DNA of 64,000 bases, taken from positions 57,947,279 through 58,011,278 of the forward strand of contig OZ023269.1 in the NCBI GenBank assembly GCA_964006375.1, read 5' to 3'. Source of the DNA: Tillus elongatus. Taxonomy: Eukaryota > Arthropoda > Insecta > Coleoptera > Cleridae. Below, piece after piece: positions 21,314-33,110 of the stretch. Every line of letters starts with the position of its first letter. Positions within the stretch are counted from its first letter, which is position 1. Made by a program: the position numbers and the translations under genes. A model generated the notes under the pieces. That model made no database searches and was not told the DNA's origin. It saw only the letters and a list, made by a program, of their open reading frames with translations.

Positions 21314-22643
21314 TGCGTTAATGGTGTATGAGTTTGAGTACTCAATTTATTATAAAAAGGCTTAGTTTTCCAGTTTTCTAGCCAGTTTAACATTTGATTC
21401 AAAAACATAAATTTTTTATCGGAAAGAAAAGTTTCTGCAGCTAAAGGCTCTTGAAAATCGTCATTTAAGCGTTTCCCTTTAAGAGGGGTTTTTACATTAA
21501 CGATTTTCCACCATGTAACTATTATATTAATGAAGTCAGCCGTGTCTTTGGATTTATCAATTTTAGTTCCGAATTTTATTAAGGCCTGTTTTACGAAAGG
21601 ATTGAAAACTTTAAGTGCCAATGAAACATTTTGTCTTTCTATATTAGTAGGAAACAGAGCTTTTAAATTTAGAGAATAGCCAACCTTTAACATTTTATAG
21701 TGTTCTAATTGGTGAAGTGTTTTGAGGGATTGAAAAGCAGCTGCCTTTTCAACGCCACTATCAAAGTCAGGATAAAATAATGTTTGGTCTGGTTTTGCAT
21801 TGAGCCAGTTATTTCTGATACATTTGAGCAAGTGTACAGAGTCGAATAAATAAACAAATGTGTTTTAAAACACAAACGTTTTTCAGCATAATTTTCTTCA
21901 GAGTTTTTGTCAATATTATATAACAAATCTTTGACTTCATTTATTTAGAAATAAATGGGGTCGTTAAACCAAGTTTAATGCCATTTGGGGCAATTTATAT
22001 TTCGCAGCCACGCAAAAATGTTTCAACTTGTAAGTCAGTATTTATTATTACAGAATATGTTATTACAGGCCCAGGAGAATATTTTAATTTAAACAATGTA
22101 ACTCTTTGATCGTCACAAATTTTAAACCAAGCTTCGGGTAGATGAAACCAGTTTAAAACTGCAAGAAACTTTAAAATTAGTGTACATAAATTCTTTTTGT
22201 AAAGAATCAAATTCTACTTTACTATTTCTAATTGCATTGGGAAAATTTTCATTTTCCAGTTCTTTGACTTTTTCATCGCGACTTCGGCGCAATTGAACAG
22301 TTTTTGATAAATAAGAAGGGCAATTGGGGATTTGTGAGAGTACAGCATCACGTTTTAATTTAGGAATTTTTAAATTTATGGTCTCGCCGGTTTGTGAATC
22401 CGTTGCAGTAGAACAATTTATTATATTTTCTTTAACAAAATGCAACTCACAGATTCTGCTGGATTTCCTTGGCGAAAAATTCTCCCGGTGAATAGCTGCA
22501 ACCCATTTAGCAGACATGGCGATGTCCGTTGGTAAACGAAACAAGTGTACCTTCGGTCCATTTTTGTAATTTCCGCGACATCGCGGCACACAACAGGAAT
22601 ACAGCACTGTTAATATACCGGTAACACTGCTAAAACACACCAC
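21314..22643 (-). pseudogene. P-type transposase with N-terminal THAP domain
   Basis: The minus strand from 22643 encodes a THAP zinc finger: CCVPRCRGNY (Cys pair), W with the KWVAAIHRENF block, and SSRICELHF (Cys and His). A coiled, charged stretch follows (QLRRSRDEKVKELENENF). After a broken stretch, HLLKCIRNNWLNAKPDQT is partly readable at about 21780-21840, then GTKIDKSKDTADF and FLNQMLNWLENW (21163-21600). These are central and C-terminal blocks of THAP9/P transposases. The region 21830-22120 is degraded. THAP binds transposon ends, and the RNase-H-like domain cuts DNA in intact relatives. Confidence 0.85.
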
Positions 22644-22877
22644 AACACAAGAATATCACACAAATTCTCACTATCTCCAGCAAAAAGGGAGTTCTAACAC
22701 ATGAAATAAAAACAAAACAACACGTTGTTGTCTAATAACAGCGAACAATTGGGAATACCAAACGTACCTCGTCCTGCTTACGTCACGCGACCTTTACATC
22801 AGAAAGCCGAGTCCTTATATCTCGGTGTTGCCGGTAAAACCGCCCAGCGTATTACTTGCCTGAAATAACCTGACCAT

Positions 22878-23147
22878 GCTACTGTGTATAAGCCAGTAAA
22901 ATTTTATTAGTTTTATAATTTGTTTTTTAATGTGAAATAATATATTATAGAATTTATATTTAAATCCGTGCTATAAGCTTTAAGGCCTTCATTATTTATT
23001 AACTTTTACGTTTCTTTTTTCAGGTAAAAAAACATTCCAATAATTGTGGATCTTCTAATCTTATGGGTACGTAATTGTTTAGAATTTATTAATAAAACAA
23101 AATATATACAATTTTTTGCTAATCACTGACGCTCTTTCCTCTAATTA
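22878..23147. other. AT-rich spacer
   Basis: Short AT-rich spacer between the P-type and mariner-like elements. Nothing recognisable. Confidence 0.5.
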
Positions 23148-23149
23148 TA

Positions 23150-23450
23150 CAGGGTGGCGCATTGAAAACGAAACAGACCGATTTTGCGTCCAGAGAATTT
23201 TTTTAAGAAACGCTGAAACACGTCAATTTTAATATTGAGGGGGACATGTTTTGACATAAAACTCAACTTTGTCACATCAACCCCTTAAGGGTGGTAATAA
23301 CAACCCTTATGTTTTAAATAGGGAGCATGGATCGAGTGTTACATCATTTGAAAGCTCTTTCTTTTCTGAATTCAGCACACTAATTTTTTTGGAAGTTTTA
23401 TCAACTCGTTTAAAATTATTTACAGTTGGAGTTGCAAGAACGTATGTCAT
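23150..23450 (+). repeat. Left terminal inverted repeat of the mariner-like element
   Basis: The inverted partner is 24695-24985. Shared blocks include CATTGAAA, AAACAGACCGATTT, GAGGGGGACATGTTTT and CCCCTTAAGGGTGGTAATAA. CCCTTAAGGG is a small internal palindrome. Confidence 0.92.
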
Positions 23451-23533
23451 TCATTGTGATAAGAAATGAACTAATTAGTCAATTTTTTGTTAAAAAAACT
23501 AAAAAACAAAACCAAACGTTCAAAAATGTTTAT

Positions 23534-24499
23534 TCATTTAAGTAAGTGTTCAAATTGTTGGCCACCAGCTTCCATACAAAAGTACAAATTTTGCTCAAAA
23601 CGAGCTCTGACTTTCTGGAGCATTTGTGGAGTTATTAGACGACATTCTTCAACGCGTCGTCTTAATTCTTCCAGAGACTTCGGTTCTGTTGCGTAAATTC
23701 TACTCTTTAAATGGCCCAATAGAAATAAGTCTAAATGAGTTAAATCCGGTGATCTAGGGGGCACTCAATAGCACCTCTACGCCCAATCCATTCCTCTGTT
23801 CAGAAACTCCCTAACACGTTGTAAAAAATGCGGAGGATCTCCATCTTGTTGAAACACTAATTGATTTTCTTGATATAATCATTTTCAACAATGTCAATTA
23901 GTAGAGGGTAAACAATATCTTCTAGTAACTCCAAATACGTTTCGCCACTCAAATTGCCATCAAGAAAAATTGGTCCGATTAAACGGTCTCCAAAAATGTC
24001 ATTCAATTTCTGTGGAGTTTGAGTGTGGACTTCGTCAAAATTTCTTGGATTATTATCTGCCCAATAACGACAATTATGACGATTGTCTGTAGAGTTTAAT
24101 AAAAACGTACACTCGTCTGAAAAACAGATAGTGAACAGAAAGTTCCCGTTATCAGCTATTCGTGCAGTCATAACAAAACTCTAGTCTCCGATCAAAATCA
24201 TCTTCATTCAGTTGTTGTACAAGATTAATTTTATACGAGTGAAATTTATGATGCTTCAATATTCGCTGAATAGTTCTTATTTTTATGTTTGAAACGGTGG
24301 CCAATTTTCTCGTGCTCAACGTTGGGTTTGCAGCAATTTGTCGTAAAACTTCAATCTCAGTAGTCTCATTTCTAACCGGAAATTCACGTTCAGGATCCCG
24401 TTTTTTGTTGGCTACTGAACCACTTCGTCGAAGCTTTGCAACTAACTCCAAAATGTATTTTCTGTTAACATGTCTGTTCGGATGTAGTTCATTAAACAA
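23534..24499 (-). pseudogene. Tc1/mariner-family transposase
   Basis: The minus strand encodes an N-terminal helix-turn-helix region (FNELHPNRHVNRKYILELVA, then LRQIAANPTLSTRKLA; 24152-24499). The first catalytic aspartate is in CFSDECTFLLN, with HNCRYWADNNP and IGPIFLDGNLSGETY after it (23857-24171). The second is in VFQQDGDPPHF (about 23830-23865), and RSPDLTHLDLFLLGHLKS at 23534-23764 bears the third acidic position. Frameshifts near 24170, 23880 and 23800 separate these blocks. The enzyme would act as a DDE/D cut-and-paste transposase; this copy is dead. Confidence 0.88.
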
Positions 24500-24694
24500 A
24501 TTTGCGGTACGGTTGGCACAGTCATCGTTTTTGAAAAAAAGATTAATTATTTCAACTCTTTCATCTACACCATTGTGAAATTAATTTTCGGTAGTACTAT
24601 CAAGTATCAAACCGACCGATAAACTGAAATAATAAACCGCATTTCTCTCATTCCGATAAATAATGTTCTGATAGTCAATTTTTTGTTTACAAAC

Positions 24695-24985
24695 CAACAA
24701 AACATCTTCAACTGTGAATAATTTTTAAACGAGTTGATAAAACTTCCAAAAAAAATTGTGTGCTGAATTCAGAAAAGAAAGAGCTTTCAAATGATGTAAC
24801 ACTCGATCCATGTTCCCTATTTAAAACATAAGGGTTGTTATTACCACCCTTAAGGGGTTGATGTGACAAAGTTGAGTTTTATGTAAAAACATGTCCCCCT
24901 CAATATTAAAATTGACGTATTTCAGCGTTTCTTAAAAAAAAAATTTCTGGACGCAAATCGGTCTGTTTCACTTTCAATGCGCCAC
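24695..24985 (-). repeat. Right terminal inverted repeat of the mariner-like element
   Basis: Mirror copy of 23150-23450, differing by scattered substitutions and small indels in A-runs. It ends at GCGCCACC, followed by TATATATAA. Confidence 0.92.
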
Positions 24986-24990
24986 CTATA

Positions 24991-27540
24991 TATAATAATT
25001 GGCTGCTTTGAAATACCGAATGGCGTATCTTTTAAAATTAAAACACATAATCCTAGTAACATCATTCATTTATATGTCTGTTTATTTAGTTTTAATATCA
25101 ACATTATATAGAATGGATAAGGTTATATTAAGTACTAAGTATACAGGCTGGTACAAAAGTAATAATAGACACAGCAGCAGTATATTTTTGGCATCAAATT
25201 AATACGATTTACCAATTTTACCGCAGCGGAAAAGTTAAAGTTATAGAGTTATATGGTGCTAATCAGAAATTCAGTGTCGATTTTCCTTGATATAGTATTT
25301 TGACGATAAGAATGGAATGGCGTCATGATGGGAAGCAGTGCAACATTGCCGGATTGTCAAATATTTTCAAGTATGCCTGTATTTTGAAAGCGAACCTTTT
25401 TAGTAGGTAGCTAATTTTAGATTTTAGTAAATTTCTATTAATTTCACTTCCAAACATCATCATGCGCGAACAATTTGTCATTTTTTGACATATTTTAGGA
25501 AAACCTATATAAAGCGTTTACCTTTATTACAGAGTTTTATTGAATTCTTTCTGTTATAAAATTACGTTAAAGATTAATGAAACTGGAACACAGAAAGGGT
25601 ATATATTTGTAATATTTTGATATCTAAATTATAAACGTGTAATTAAAACGAGAGAATGGTAAACATATCTAAATTTATACACTTCATAAATAACATTTCG
25701 AACGTCAGTTTGGTGAAAATCATCGACATCTACAACTTCCTTAGTTCTTTGCCGTTTTTTCGAGGGACTTCATAGTACTACACCTTTGTTACACGAAGCC
25801 GCTCTATTGTTAACTGTTGTAAGGCATAAGTAACTTGAACGCAGCTGCAGCTCTCTGCAAATAATAAAACCAATTCAAATTAACAATAGTTATTAAAACG
25901 TCAATTTATAAATACGCTCTCAAAACTTTGGATACGATTAATATAAAATTGATGTTACTTACGTCCCACCTCGGGTACACCAGTAAGAAGTATAAAAGGC
26001 TCTAGTTGTCACGTTCACGTTTAAAATAGGTTGCCTTGTCAAAAACGACTTGTAGAAATACTATTAAAACGTATAAGGAAACCTGTGTGGTTTGACTAGT
26101 CTCTATAAGTTTAATGGGAAATGTATGTGGAAGGGTTGTGAATTATTTGTGGATTTGTACGGAATTCCCTTTCTAGGAATACAACTAAGAAATCCATAAA
26201 GTAGTGTATGCGGTATTGTTTAGTTTCTATAAGAATCATTTGATGAAATAATTGAATATGCCACGGAAATCCGTATAAGATGACGATGTCAAAGAACCAA
26301 TCAGAATCACAAAAGCTTAACTGTTACGTGATCAGTATTGATGAATATTGCTCACTGATTTTCAAAGAGTCATTTGTCAACTGTTCAACAATCAACGTTT
26401 TATGTTTATGTGTTTTGTGCTTTCGAAGTTTTCATGGGTGCTGGGTTCTGCTTGTAAGTATAAAATAATAAAATTTATTCACAATAATTATCCCGTTTAA
26501 CTATTAAAAATAGTAGTTAAACCTGTGGTCTAATTAACGTGCGTAAGGAACGTCGTTGACATGTTTCAGATCGATAGAACTCACAAGTTTAATTGGTGCA
26601 ATTTTCATTACTGCTTTGCCTACCAATAGAACACCGTTTGGGCACTAGTTCGTTTTAGCGAAAATGAAAATATATATCAAGCTCACATTTTCTTTTGGAT
26701 TTGGACCTCCTGAATCAATCTGTCTAAGTCTTTTGCGATGTAAATTAATCATTAAGAAACTTGAAACTTTCATATTTGACTTCCACATATATTAACTGCT
26801 TAGAATTACTGACCCTAATGTATACAACTATATGGAAAATAGGCATTTATGACAGGTTATGTTGCATTATAATTACTGGCAGGAGTTTTGTTTCAGATTC
26901 CTACCAGATTGGTCAAATGGAGTTATCGGGATCTATATGAGATTCCGTTTTGAAAGGATTCTATATGGATTTCCATACTATTGTGAGAGAGTTTATGTGG
27001 AATTCCATATAAGCTACCATATTTTCCCTATTGAATATACCCCTGTATATTTATGTGGAAAATTATATAGAATTCTTATGTGATTTTTCTCGGAATTCCT
27101 GTTTCAAATACTCATATTCAACCAGATAGAAACCCATAAGTTTTTTTATATATATTTCTATATGGCATTTCTGGCAGGGTAATAAGGGTCTAGACATCGT
27201 AACTGTTTATGCAACAGATAAAGTTAATAGAATCTGTCTGTATCAGTCCCTAAAAACTGTTGTAAATGTTTAACGAGATATAGATCACAAATAAACGCGT
27301 TGCTAGCCAATTCAAAGCACTGGCCGACAAATGATAGATTCCATATGGACAGAAAACACATTTTTAAACTTGATGGGTGATACCACATCAACTCTAAATG
27401 ACAGATATTTTACAGTACTCATTTAAATGCAATTTCTTACATCAAAATGATTTTGATGTAAGAAATCTAACGATTCACAGAAAAATATTATAACTTATGA
27501 TTAGTAACTGTTCTTAATAGAAAAAAATAATTTGGTAATT
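24991..27540. other. AT-rich noncoding stretch
   Basis: No protein motif or RNA gene was found. Between 26080 and 27180 short phrases such as GGATTTCCATA, GGAATTCCATATAAG and their reverse complements recur without a fixed period. This gives a loosely palindromic, AT-rich texture, but I could not define a unit. Open frames of 60-75 residues here look like chance. Confidence 0.45.
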
Positions 27541-27699
27541 ACTTAACTAAAGAACGGCAAGTGCCCACAATACCAACCATCAACCTGAATAGAATTCGAT
27601 GTAAGCCTGAGAAGAGATTGTCCAACTTAAAATATTATTCCTCTCAATTTCTAAATAACTTTTTTAACAATTTGTCCAAGGATGGATTTTGTTTCTTTA

Positions 27700-28030
27700 A
27701 CGTCCGTCTCTTTCCGCGACTATGGGCAATGACCGACGCCAGGGAGCAGTTTCACCTCACTATCCTGGAAAAAACCTGAACCCCTGCCTTTCCGTAAGGA
27801 ATGTAAGGATCTTTAACGTGTCCCACATCTTATGGACACGGGACCGATGGATTTACGCCCCCTTCGAAGGGAGGAACGTGTGTACATTCAACTTGCTTAA
27901 ATACAATGCCACAACCTCGGTTAATGTTAATTTTACAGTATATACTGCAAAAGTGAAAGGGGAACCCTGGGAATCGAACCCGGTACCCTTAGATTCAGAG
28001 GCACACGTTCTTACCACTGGACTGCCGATG
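27700..28030 (-). repeat. SINE-like repeat with tRNA-derived head
   Basis: On the minus strand from 28030 the sequence reads like a tRNA 5' half (GGCAGTCCAGTGGTAAGAA, an A-box-like block) and, 30 bases on, GGGTTCGATTCCC, a perfect B-box and T-arm. These are RNA polymerase III promoter elements. Beyond the head, the stretch containing GGACACGGGACC and a TTCGAAGG block (27830-27875 on the plus strand) looks like the conserved central domain of some invertebrate SINEs. The anticodon stem is poor, so this is not a working tRNA gene. I cannot see the 3' tail. Confidence 0.6.
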
Positions 28031-28309
28031 CTCTCAATATTCCCAATGTTTGGCCAGAAATCTTCGGGTTGTTCATCGAGTTGCTGTAGACATCTGATTT
28101 AAGATAACCTAAAAAAAAGTCTTGGGGGTTGAAATCCGGGCTACGAGCTCGCCAAGGGATTGGGCTGCCATATTTATAAATACCTTTTATTAAGATACTT
28201 TTGCACTTGAACAGAGAAGTGAGTCGCTGCACCGTCTTGCAAAAAAATACATATTCTGCAATTTAAGGGTAAATCATTAATAATAATAATTATAATAATA
28301 ATAATAATC

Positions 28310-28342
<33 letters not shown>

Positions 28343-28500
28343 TATATTTAATCCTGAATTCGGGTTGGAAACGATGTTCTACTGTTTACGAGGATTTTAA
28401 TTCGCCCCATATGTTTGTTTTTGAAGTTGAATAGACCTCTGCGATTGAAGGTAGCTTTGTCTGTAGATACTATTTGGTAACTAAACATTAAATGAAAGGC
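28031..28500 (-). pseudogene. Mariner-type transposase remnant
   Basis: Two pieces are visible on the minus strand. STDKATFNRRGLFNFKNKH at about 28425-28475 corresponds to the first catalytic block. At 28060-28170, SPIPWRARSPDFNPQDFF and GYLKSDVYSNS are the C-terminal catalytic block. A trinucleotide repeat (28268-28342) lies between them, where the middle of the gene should be. The match differs from the element at 23148-24990, so this is a separate family. Confidence 0.7.
28268..28342. repeat. AAT/ATT trinucleotide repeat, self-complementary
   Basis: A run of TAATAATAAT units is followed by ATTATTATT units. The tract can therefore fold on itself. It interrupts the mariner remnant. Confidence 0.9.
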
Positions 28501-28999
28501 TTCTCTCCAGACAACAAATTTATTTAAAAATATTTCCCGACGCGTCTAGACCCCCTAATAGGTCATTTTTCAGGGGATAAATCTGGAATCATAACAAAAA
28601 GGTCTGTCAGAAAAACGTTAGTCTTTCTGGTAGGCAATTGTGCAGGTTAGGTGATGATGACAAGATACTCTCTACAGAAACGTTAAAGGCTAACAGTCAA
28701 TGAATTAAATTAAAATATCAGAGCAAACTGACAAGCTTTGAAAGCTACAAAAAAGTGCAAAAAAGTCTACTATTTGAACATTAAACAATTAAGGTCTATT
28801 GCAGAAATAGAACAAGCCAAGGAGTAAAGCTGACGGGGTTAGCACCACAAGTGGCAAGCACAATCAAGCAGAGACTCAATAAGAACCATTAGGGTGAAGA
28901 AATTGATAAAGATTAAATGAGCAAACAAAATTGGAGACTACTCACTTTTCAATTCTTGCAAATTGAAGTTGAAACTATACAAAAAGGTTCAACAGGTAG
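28501..28999. other. Noncoding spacer
   Basis: AT-rich spacer between the mariner remnant and the first Penelope-like copy. No motif recognised. Confidence 0.45.
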
Positions 29000-30423
29000 A
29001 AATTTCATCTATATTGGGGCAATAAAATTGTCTGGAATTTATTTTCTTTTTGTGTGTTTTAATGAAGATATAATAGGTTTCCGAGTAGTCGGAAGACCAT
29101 AATCTCTCTTATTTAAACAATCGGGACGTTTTTCAATCTCGATTGCTTCGTGGATAATTCTCGTTTTGAAGTTGTAAACCAGTGCTATTGTTTTGGCAGA
29201 ATCGAAGTTTATTTTGTGTCCTGTATGAATATGATGGATGGCCAGTGCCGATGAGGGGTCGGATTTTCTAACTGCGAGGGTGTGTTCATATATTCTATTG
29301 TGGATGCGTCTGTTTGTCCTACATAAGTTCGGGAACAGCCCTAACAAGGAATTTCGTAAACTCTGTGGGATTCGTTTGGAATCGTATCCTTGGGAGTTTT
29401 TATCAGATATGACAGTTTTTGCTCTGTTGTGAATACGGTTTTGATATTATGGTTTTCTTAAGGAATCGCGAAACTAGTATAGCTGGAAGATCAGCTGGCA
29501 AGAAATTCTCTACGCATGTGACGTGATATGGATATATATAAGTTCGCGAACAGCCCTAACAAGGAATTTCGTAAACTCCGTGGGATTCGTTTTGAATCGT
29601 ATCCTTGGGAATTTTTATCACATTTGACAGTTTTTGCTCTGTTGTGAATACGGTTTTGATATTATGGGTTCTAAAAATTCGGCTGATTTTGTCGGTGACA
29701 CCTTTAATGTATGGTAAAAACGCTGTGCGCTGTTGTGTGGACTCTATATGTTCTTGTTGTGGTGTAGTGGTTTGTTGTTGTGCGTTTCTAATGTTTCGTA
29801 GTATGTGATTGTAGTCGTATCCGTTTTCTAGCAATGTCTGTCTTAAAAAGTTTAATTCTGTCTGTTGTTGTTGTCCGTTAGTCTAAGGAATTGTGTTATT
29901 AGTGTTAGAACCACGGAATTTAGTTACGATGGGTGATGGTGAGATTGGGCGTTAAGATAACGATTAGTGTGGGTTGGTTTTCGGTAGACAGTGTAAGAAA
30001 ATCCTCTGAATGGGTTTTTAGTGATGCGTACATCTAAGAAAGGCATAGAAAAAATATTTTCTATTTCCATGGTGAACTTGATTTGGGGGTTGATGTTATT
30101 TAGGTTAGAAAGGAATTCGTCTAGAGGTTCTTTACCGTGTGGCCAGACAGCGAAAATGTCATCAACGTATCTAACCACCAGGTTGGTTTAAATTGGGATG
30201 AATTGAGGGCTTGTGTCTCGAAGTTTTCCATGAAAATGTTAGCCAATGCAGGAGAGTGTGGTGAACCAATTGGAACACCACGAACTTGTTTGTAAAATTT
30301 GTTTTCAAAAAGGAAATAAGTGTTAGATTTGCAGTGTTCTATAAGAGCTAAGGTATCGTGGGAAATATTGTGTTTATTTTTGAGAAGGCCAAGGGTTTCA
30401 GATAGAGGTATATTTCTTCTCAC
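29000..30423 (-). pseudogene. Penelope-like element, copy 1 (RT and GIY-YIG endonuclease)
   Basis: Read on the minus strand from 30423: NIPLSETLGLLKNKHNISHD, VRGVPIGSPHSPALANIFME, then after a frameshift MVRYVDDIFAVWPHGKEP (catalytic YVDD), FLDVRITKNP and YRKPTHTNRYLNAQSHH. This is Penelope RT. The C-terminal part (29040-29350) carries RIYEHTLAVRKSD, HHIHTGHKI and EIEKRPDCLNKRD, the tail of the GIY-YIG endonuclease. A segment of about 125 bp is duplicated (29329-29453 and 29542-29670), with an 88-bp stretch between. The 5' part of RT is missing: the copy begins at the junction with copy 2. Confidence 0.85.
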
Positions 30424-32210
30424 GAACGACAGTCAATCAGAGACCTAAACCGAAATACAGAAATTATAATCCTACCAGCAGACAAATGCAACGCTACAGT
30501 CATACTCGACAAAACATACTATATTCAAAAGATGGACAATATACTAAACAGCACAGACAACAAACAAATCCCTAAGGGCCCTACAACTTATCTTGAAAAG
30601 AAAACCAAAACTATCGTCAACAACTCCCAAGTCAGTCCCGACCTCAAAAAAGAACCAATCCCCCGCGAAAAATCATCTCGCATCCCTAGAAAATAAGGTC
30701 TCCCGAAAATCCATAAGCCTGATATTCCCCCTCGCCCTATCGTAAGTGCCCACCGTTCACCTACACAATAACTTGCAAAACATCTAGCCAAAACTCTCCA
30801 ACCATTAGTAGAAAACGCTACATCCTATGTCAAAAACTCGACCCATTTCATTGACCTTCTTCAAAACAACACCATTTCTCAAAACGACATCCTAGTTAGC
30901 TGTGATATAGTTTTCTTATTCACTAATATACCTCTATCTGAAACCCATGACATTCTCAAAAATAAACACAATATTTCCCACGATACCTTAGCTCTTCTAG
31001 AACACTGTACATCTAACACTTATTTCCTTTTTTAAAACAAATTTTACAAACAAGTTCGAGGTGCGCCAATGGGTTCACCACTCTCTCCTGCATTGGCTAA
31101 CATTTACATAGAAAACTTTGAGACACAAGCCCTCAATTCATCACAACTTAAAACAACCTGTTGGTTAAGATACGTTGACGACATTTTCGCTGTCTGGCCA
31201 CACGGTAAAGAATCTCTAGACGAATTCCTTTATTACCTAAATAACATCAACCTCCAAGTCCAGTTCACCATGGAAATAGAAAATAATTTTTCTTTGCCTT
31301 TCTTAGATGTACGCATCACTAAAAACCCAGTCAGAGGATTTTCTTACACTGTCTACCGAAAACCAACCCACACTAATCGTTATCTTAACGCCCAATCGCA
31401 CCATCACCCATCGCAACTAAATTCCGTGGTTCGAACACTAGTAACACGATCGCTTAGACTAACGGACAACAACAACAAACAGACAGAATTAAACTTTTTA
31501 AGACAGACATTGCTAAGAAAACGGATACGACAACAATCACATACTACGAAACATTAGAAACGCACAACAACAAACCACTACACCACAACAAGAACATATA
31601 GAGTCCACACAACAACGCACAGCGTTTTTACCATACATTAAAGGTGTCACCGACAAAATCAGCCGAATTTTTAAAACCCATAATATCAAAACCGTATTCA
31701 CAACAGAGCAAAAACTGCCAAATCTGATAAAAACTCCCAAGGATACGATTCCAAACGAATCCCACGTAGTTTACGAAATTCCTTGTTAGGGCTGTTCCCG
31801 AACTTATCTAGGACAAACAGACGCATCCACAATAGAATATATGAACACACCCTCGCAGTTAGAAAATCCGACCCCTCATCTGCACTGGCGATGCATCATA
31901 TTCATACAGGACACCAAATAGACTTCGATAATGCCAAAACAATAGCACTGGTTTACAACTTCAAAACGAGAATTATCCGCGTAGCAATCGAGATTGAAAA
32001 ACGTTCCGATTGTTTAAATAAGAGAGATGAGGGTCTTCGCCTTCCGACTACTTGGAAATCTATTATATCTTCATTACAAACACACAAAAAGAAAATAAAT
32101 TCCACAGACAATTTTATTTCCCCATTATCTGTCTCAACAAGTGCCGGTGACTCTCTTAATCCTCCTCATCCTCTAAGTACCGTGACCAAAGCCCCCCCAC
32201 TTAATTGACC
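30424..32210 (+). pseudogene. Penelope-like element, copy 2 (RT and GIY-YIG endonuclease)
   Basis: This plus-strand copy starts earlier in RT than copy 1: IIILPADKCNATVILDK, GLPKIHKPDIPPRPIVS, QVRGAPMGSPLSPALANIYI, LRYVDDIFAVWPHGKESL, then the linker AFLPYIKGVTDKISRIFK. The GIY-YIG domain follows (VVYEIPC, YLGQT, HHIHTGHQIDFDNAKT, EIEKRSDCLNKRDEG), ending at 32208. At least three stops break RT (near 30695, 30767 and 31035), and frameshifts lie near 31555 and 31790. Penelope-like elements use this RT/endonuclease pair, in many cases at telomeres or internally. This copy is head to head with copy 1. Confidence 0.88.
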
Positions 32211-32790
<580 letters not shown>

Positions 32791-32949
32791 TTTTAAAAAA
32801 TCACTAACAAGAGTGGAAGAGAAAAAATTTACTATTAGTAAGCTCTAGTTCTAAGTAAAAAAAGAAGGTGGAATTTATATTCACACATTGGATCTGATTT
32901 AGTCTGATATTTTTTTATCTGTAATTTTTATTTCATTTGAAAGAGGTGG

Positions 32950-33110
32950 AGGTTAAAATCCTGATGTGTGCTAATTGGTATGTGTGTATGCATTTGTGTG
33001 AGTGTGTACGATGTTAGAGGATCGGTTCCTGATGTGTGCTATTTGGTATATGTGTTGAATCTTAGAGGATCGATTCCTAACGTGTGCTATTTGATATCTG
33101 AAATCTCAAC
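32950..33110 (+). repeat. Short tandem repeats of about 48-63 bp
   Basis: Three imperfect units each hold a CCTGATGTGTGCTATTTGGTAT-like phrase (shortened here to its core GTGTGCTATTTG) and the first two are followed by TTAGAGGATCGATTCC. The spacing varies from about 48 to 63 bases. Confidence 0.75.

Larger units (their letters stand above)
17745..22877 (-). mobile_element. THAP9/P-type DNA transposon, split by a Copia element
   Basis: Transposase homology runs on the minus strand from the THAP domain (about 22600) to the central catalytic region (21314), and continues on the other side of the Copia insertion (17745-17943). The reading picks up correctly across the Copia target site. The C-terminal end is lost where BEL sequence begins at about 17740. 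The 5' end is uncertain: CATGGTCAGGTTATTTC (reverse strand, ending at 22877) resembles a P-type terminus that begins CATG, but the other end is gone, so no inverted-repeat pair can be tested. Confidence 0.75.
23148..24990 (-). mobile_element. Mariner-like element with about 290-bp inverted repeats
   Basis: The left end (23150-23450) and right end (24695-24985) are inverted copies of each other, starting AGGGTGGCGCATTGAAA and GGTGGCGCATTGAAA respectively. TA dinucleotides flank both ends, as Tc1/mariner elements require. Between them lies one minus-strand transposase (23534-24499). At 1.84 kb the element is longer than a standard mariner because of the long repeats. Confidence 0.9.

Noticed and set aside
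26860..27180. Terminal inverted repeat based on GGCAGG blocks near 26880 and 27172
   Set aside because: The two blocks are in the same orientation and the homology does not extend beyond about eight bases.
27561..28102. Overlapping plus-strand frames of 72 and 126 residues
   Set aside because: They run antisense through the SINE-like repeat, including its B-box, and have no recognisable motif.
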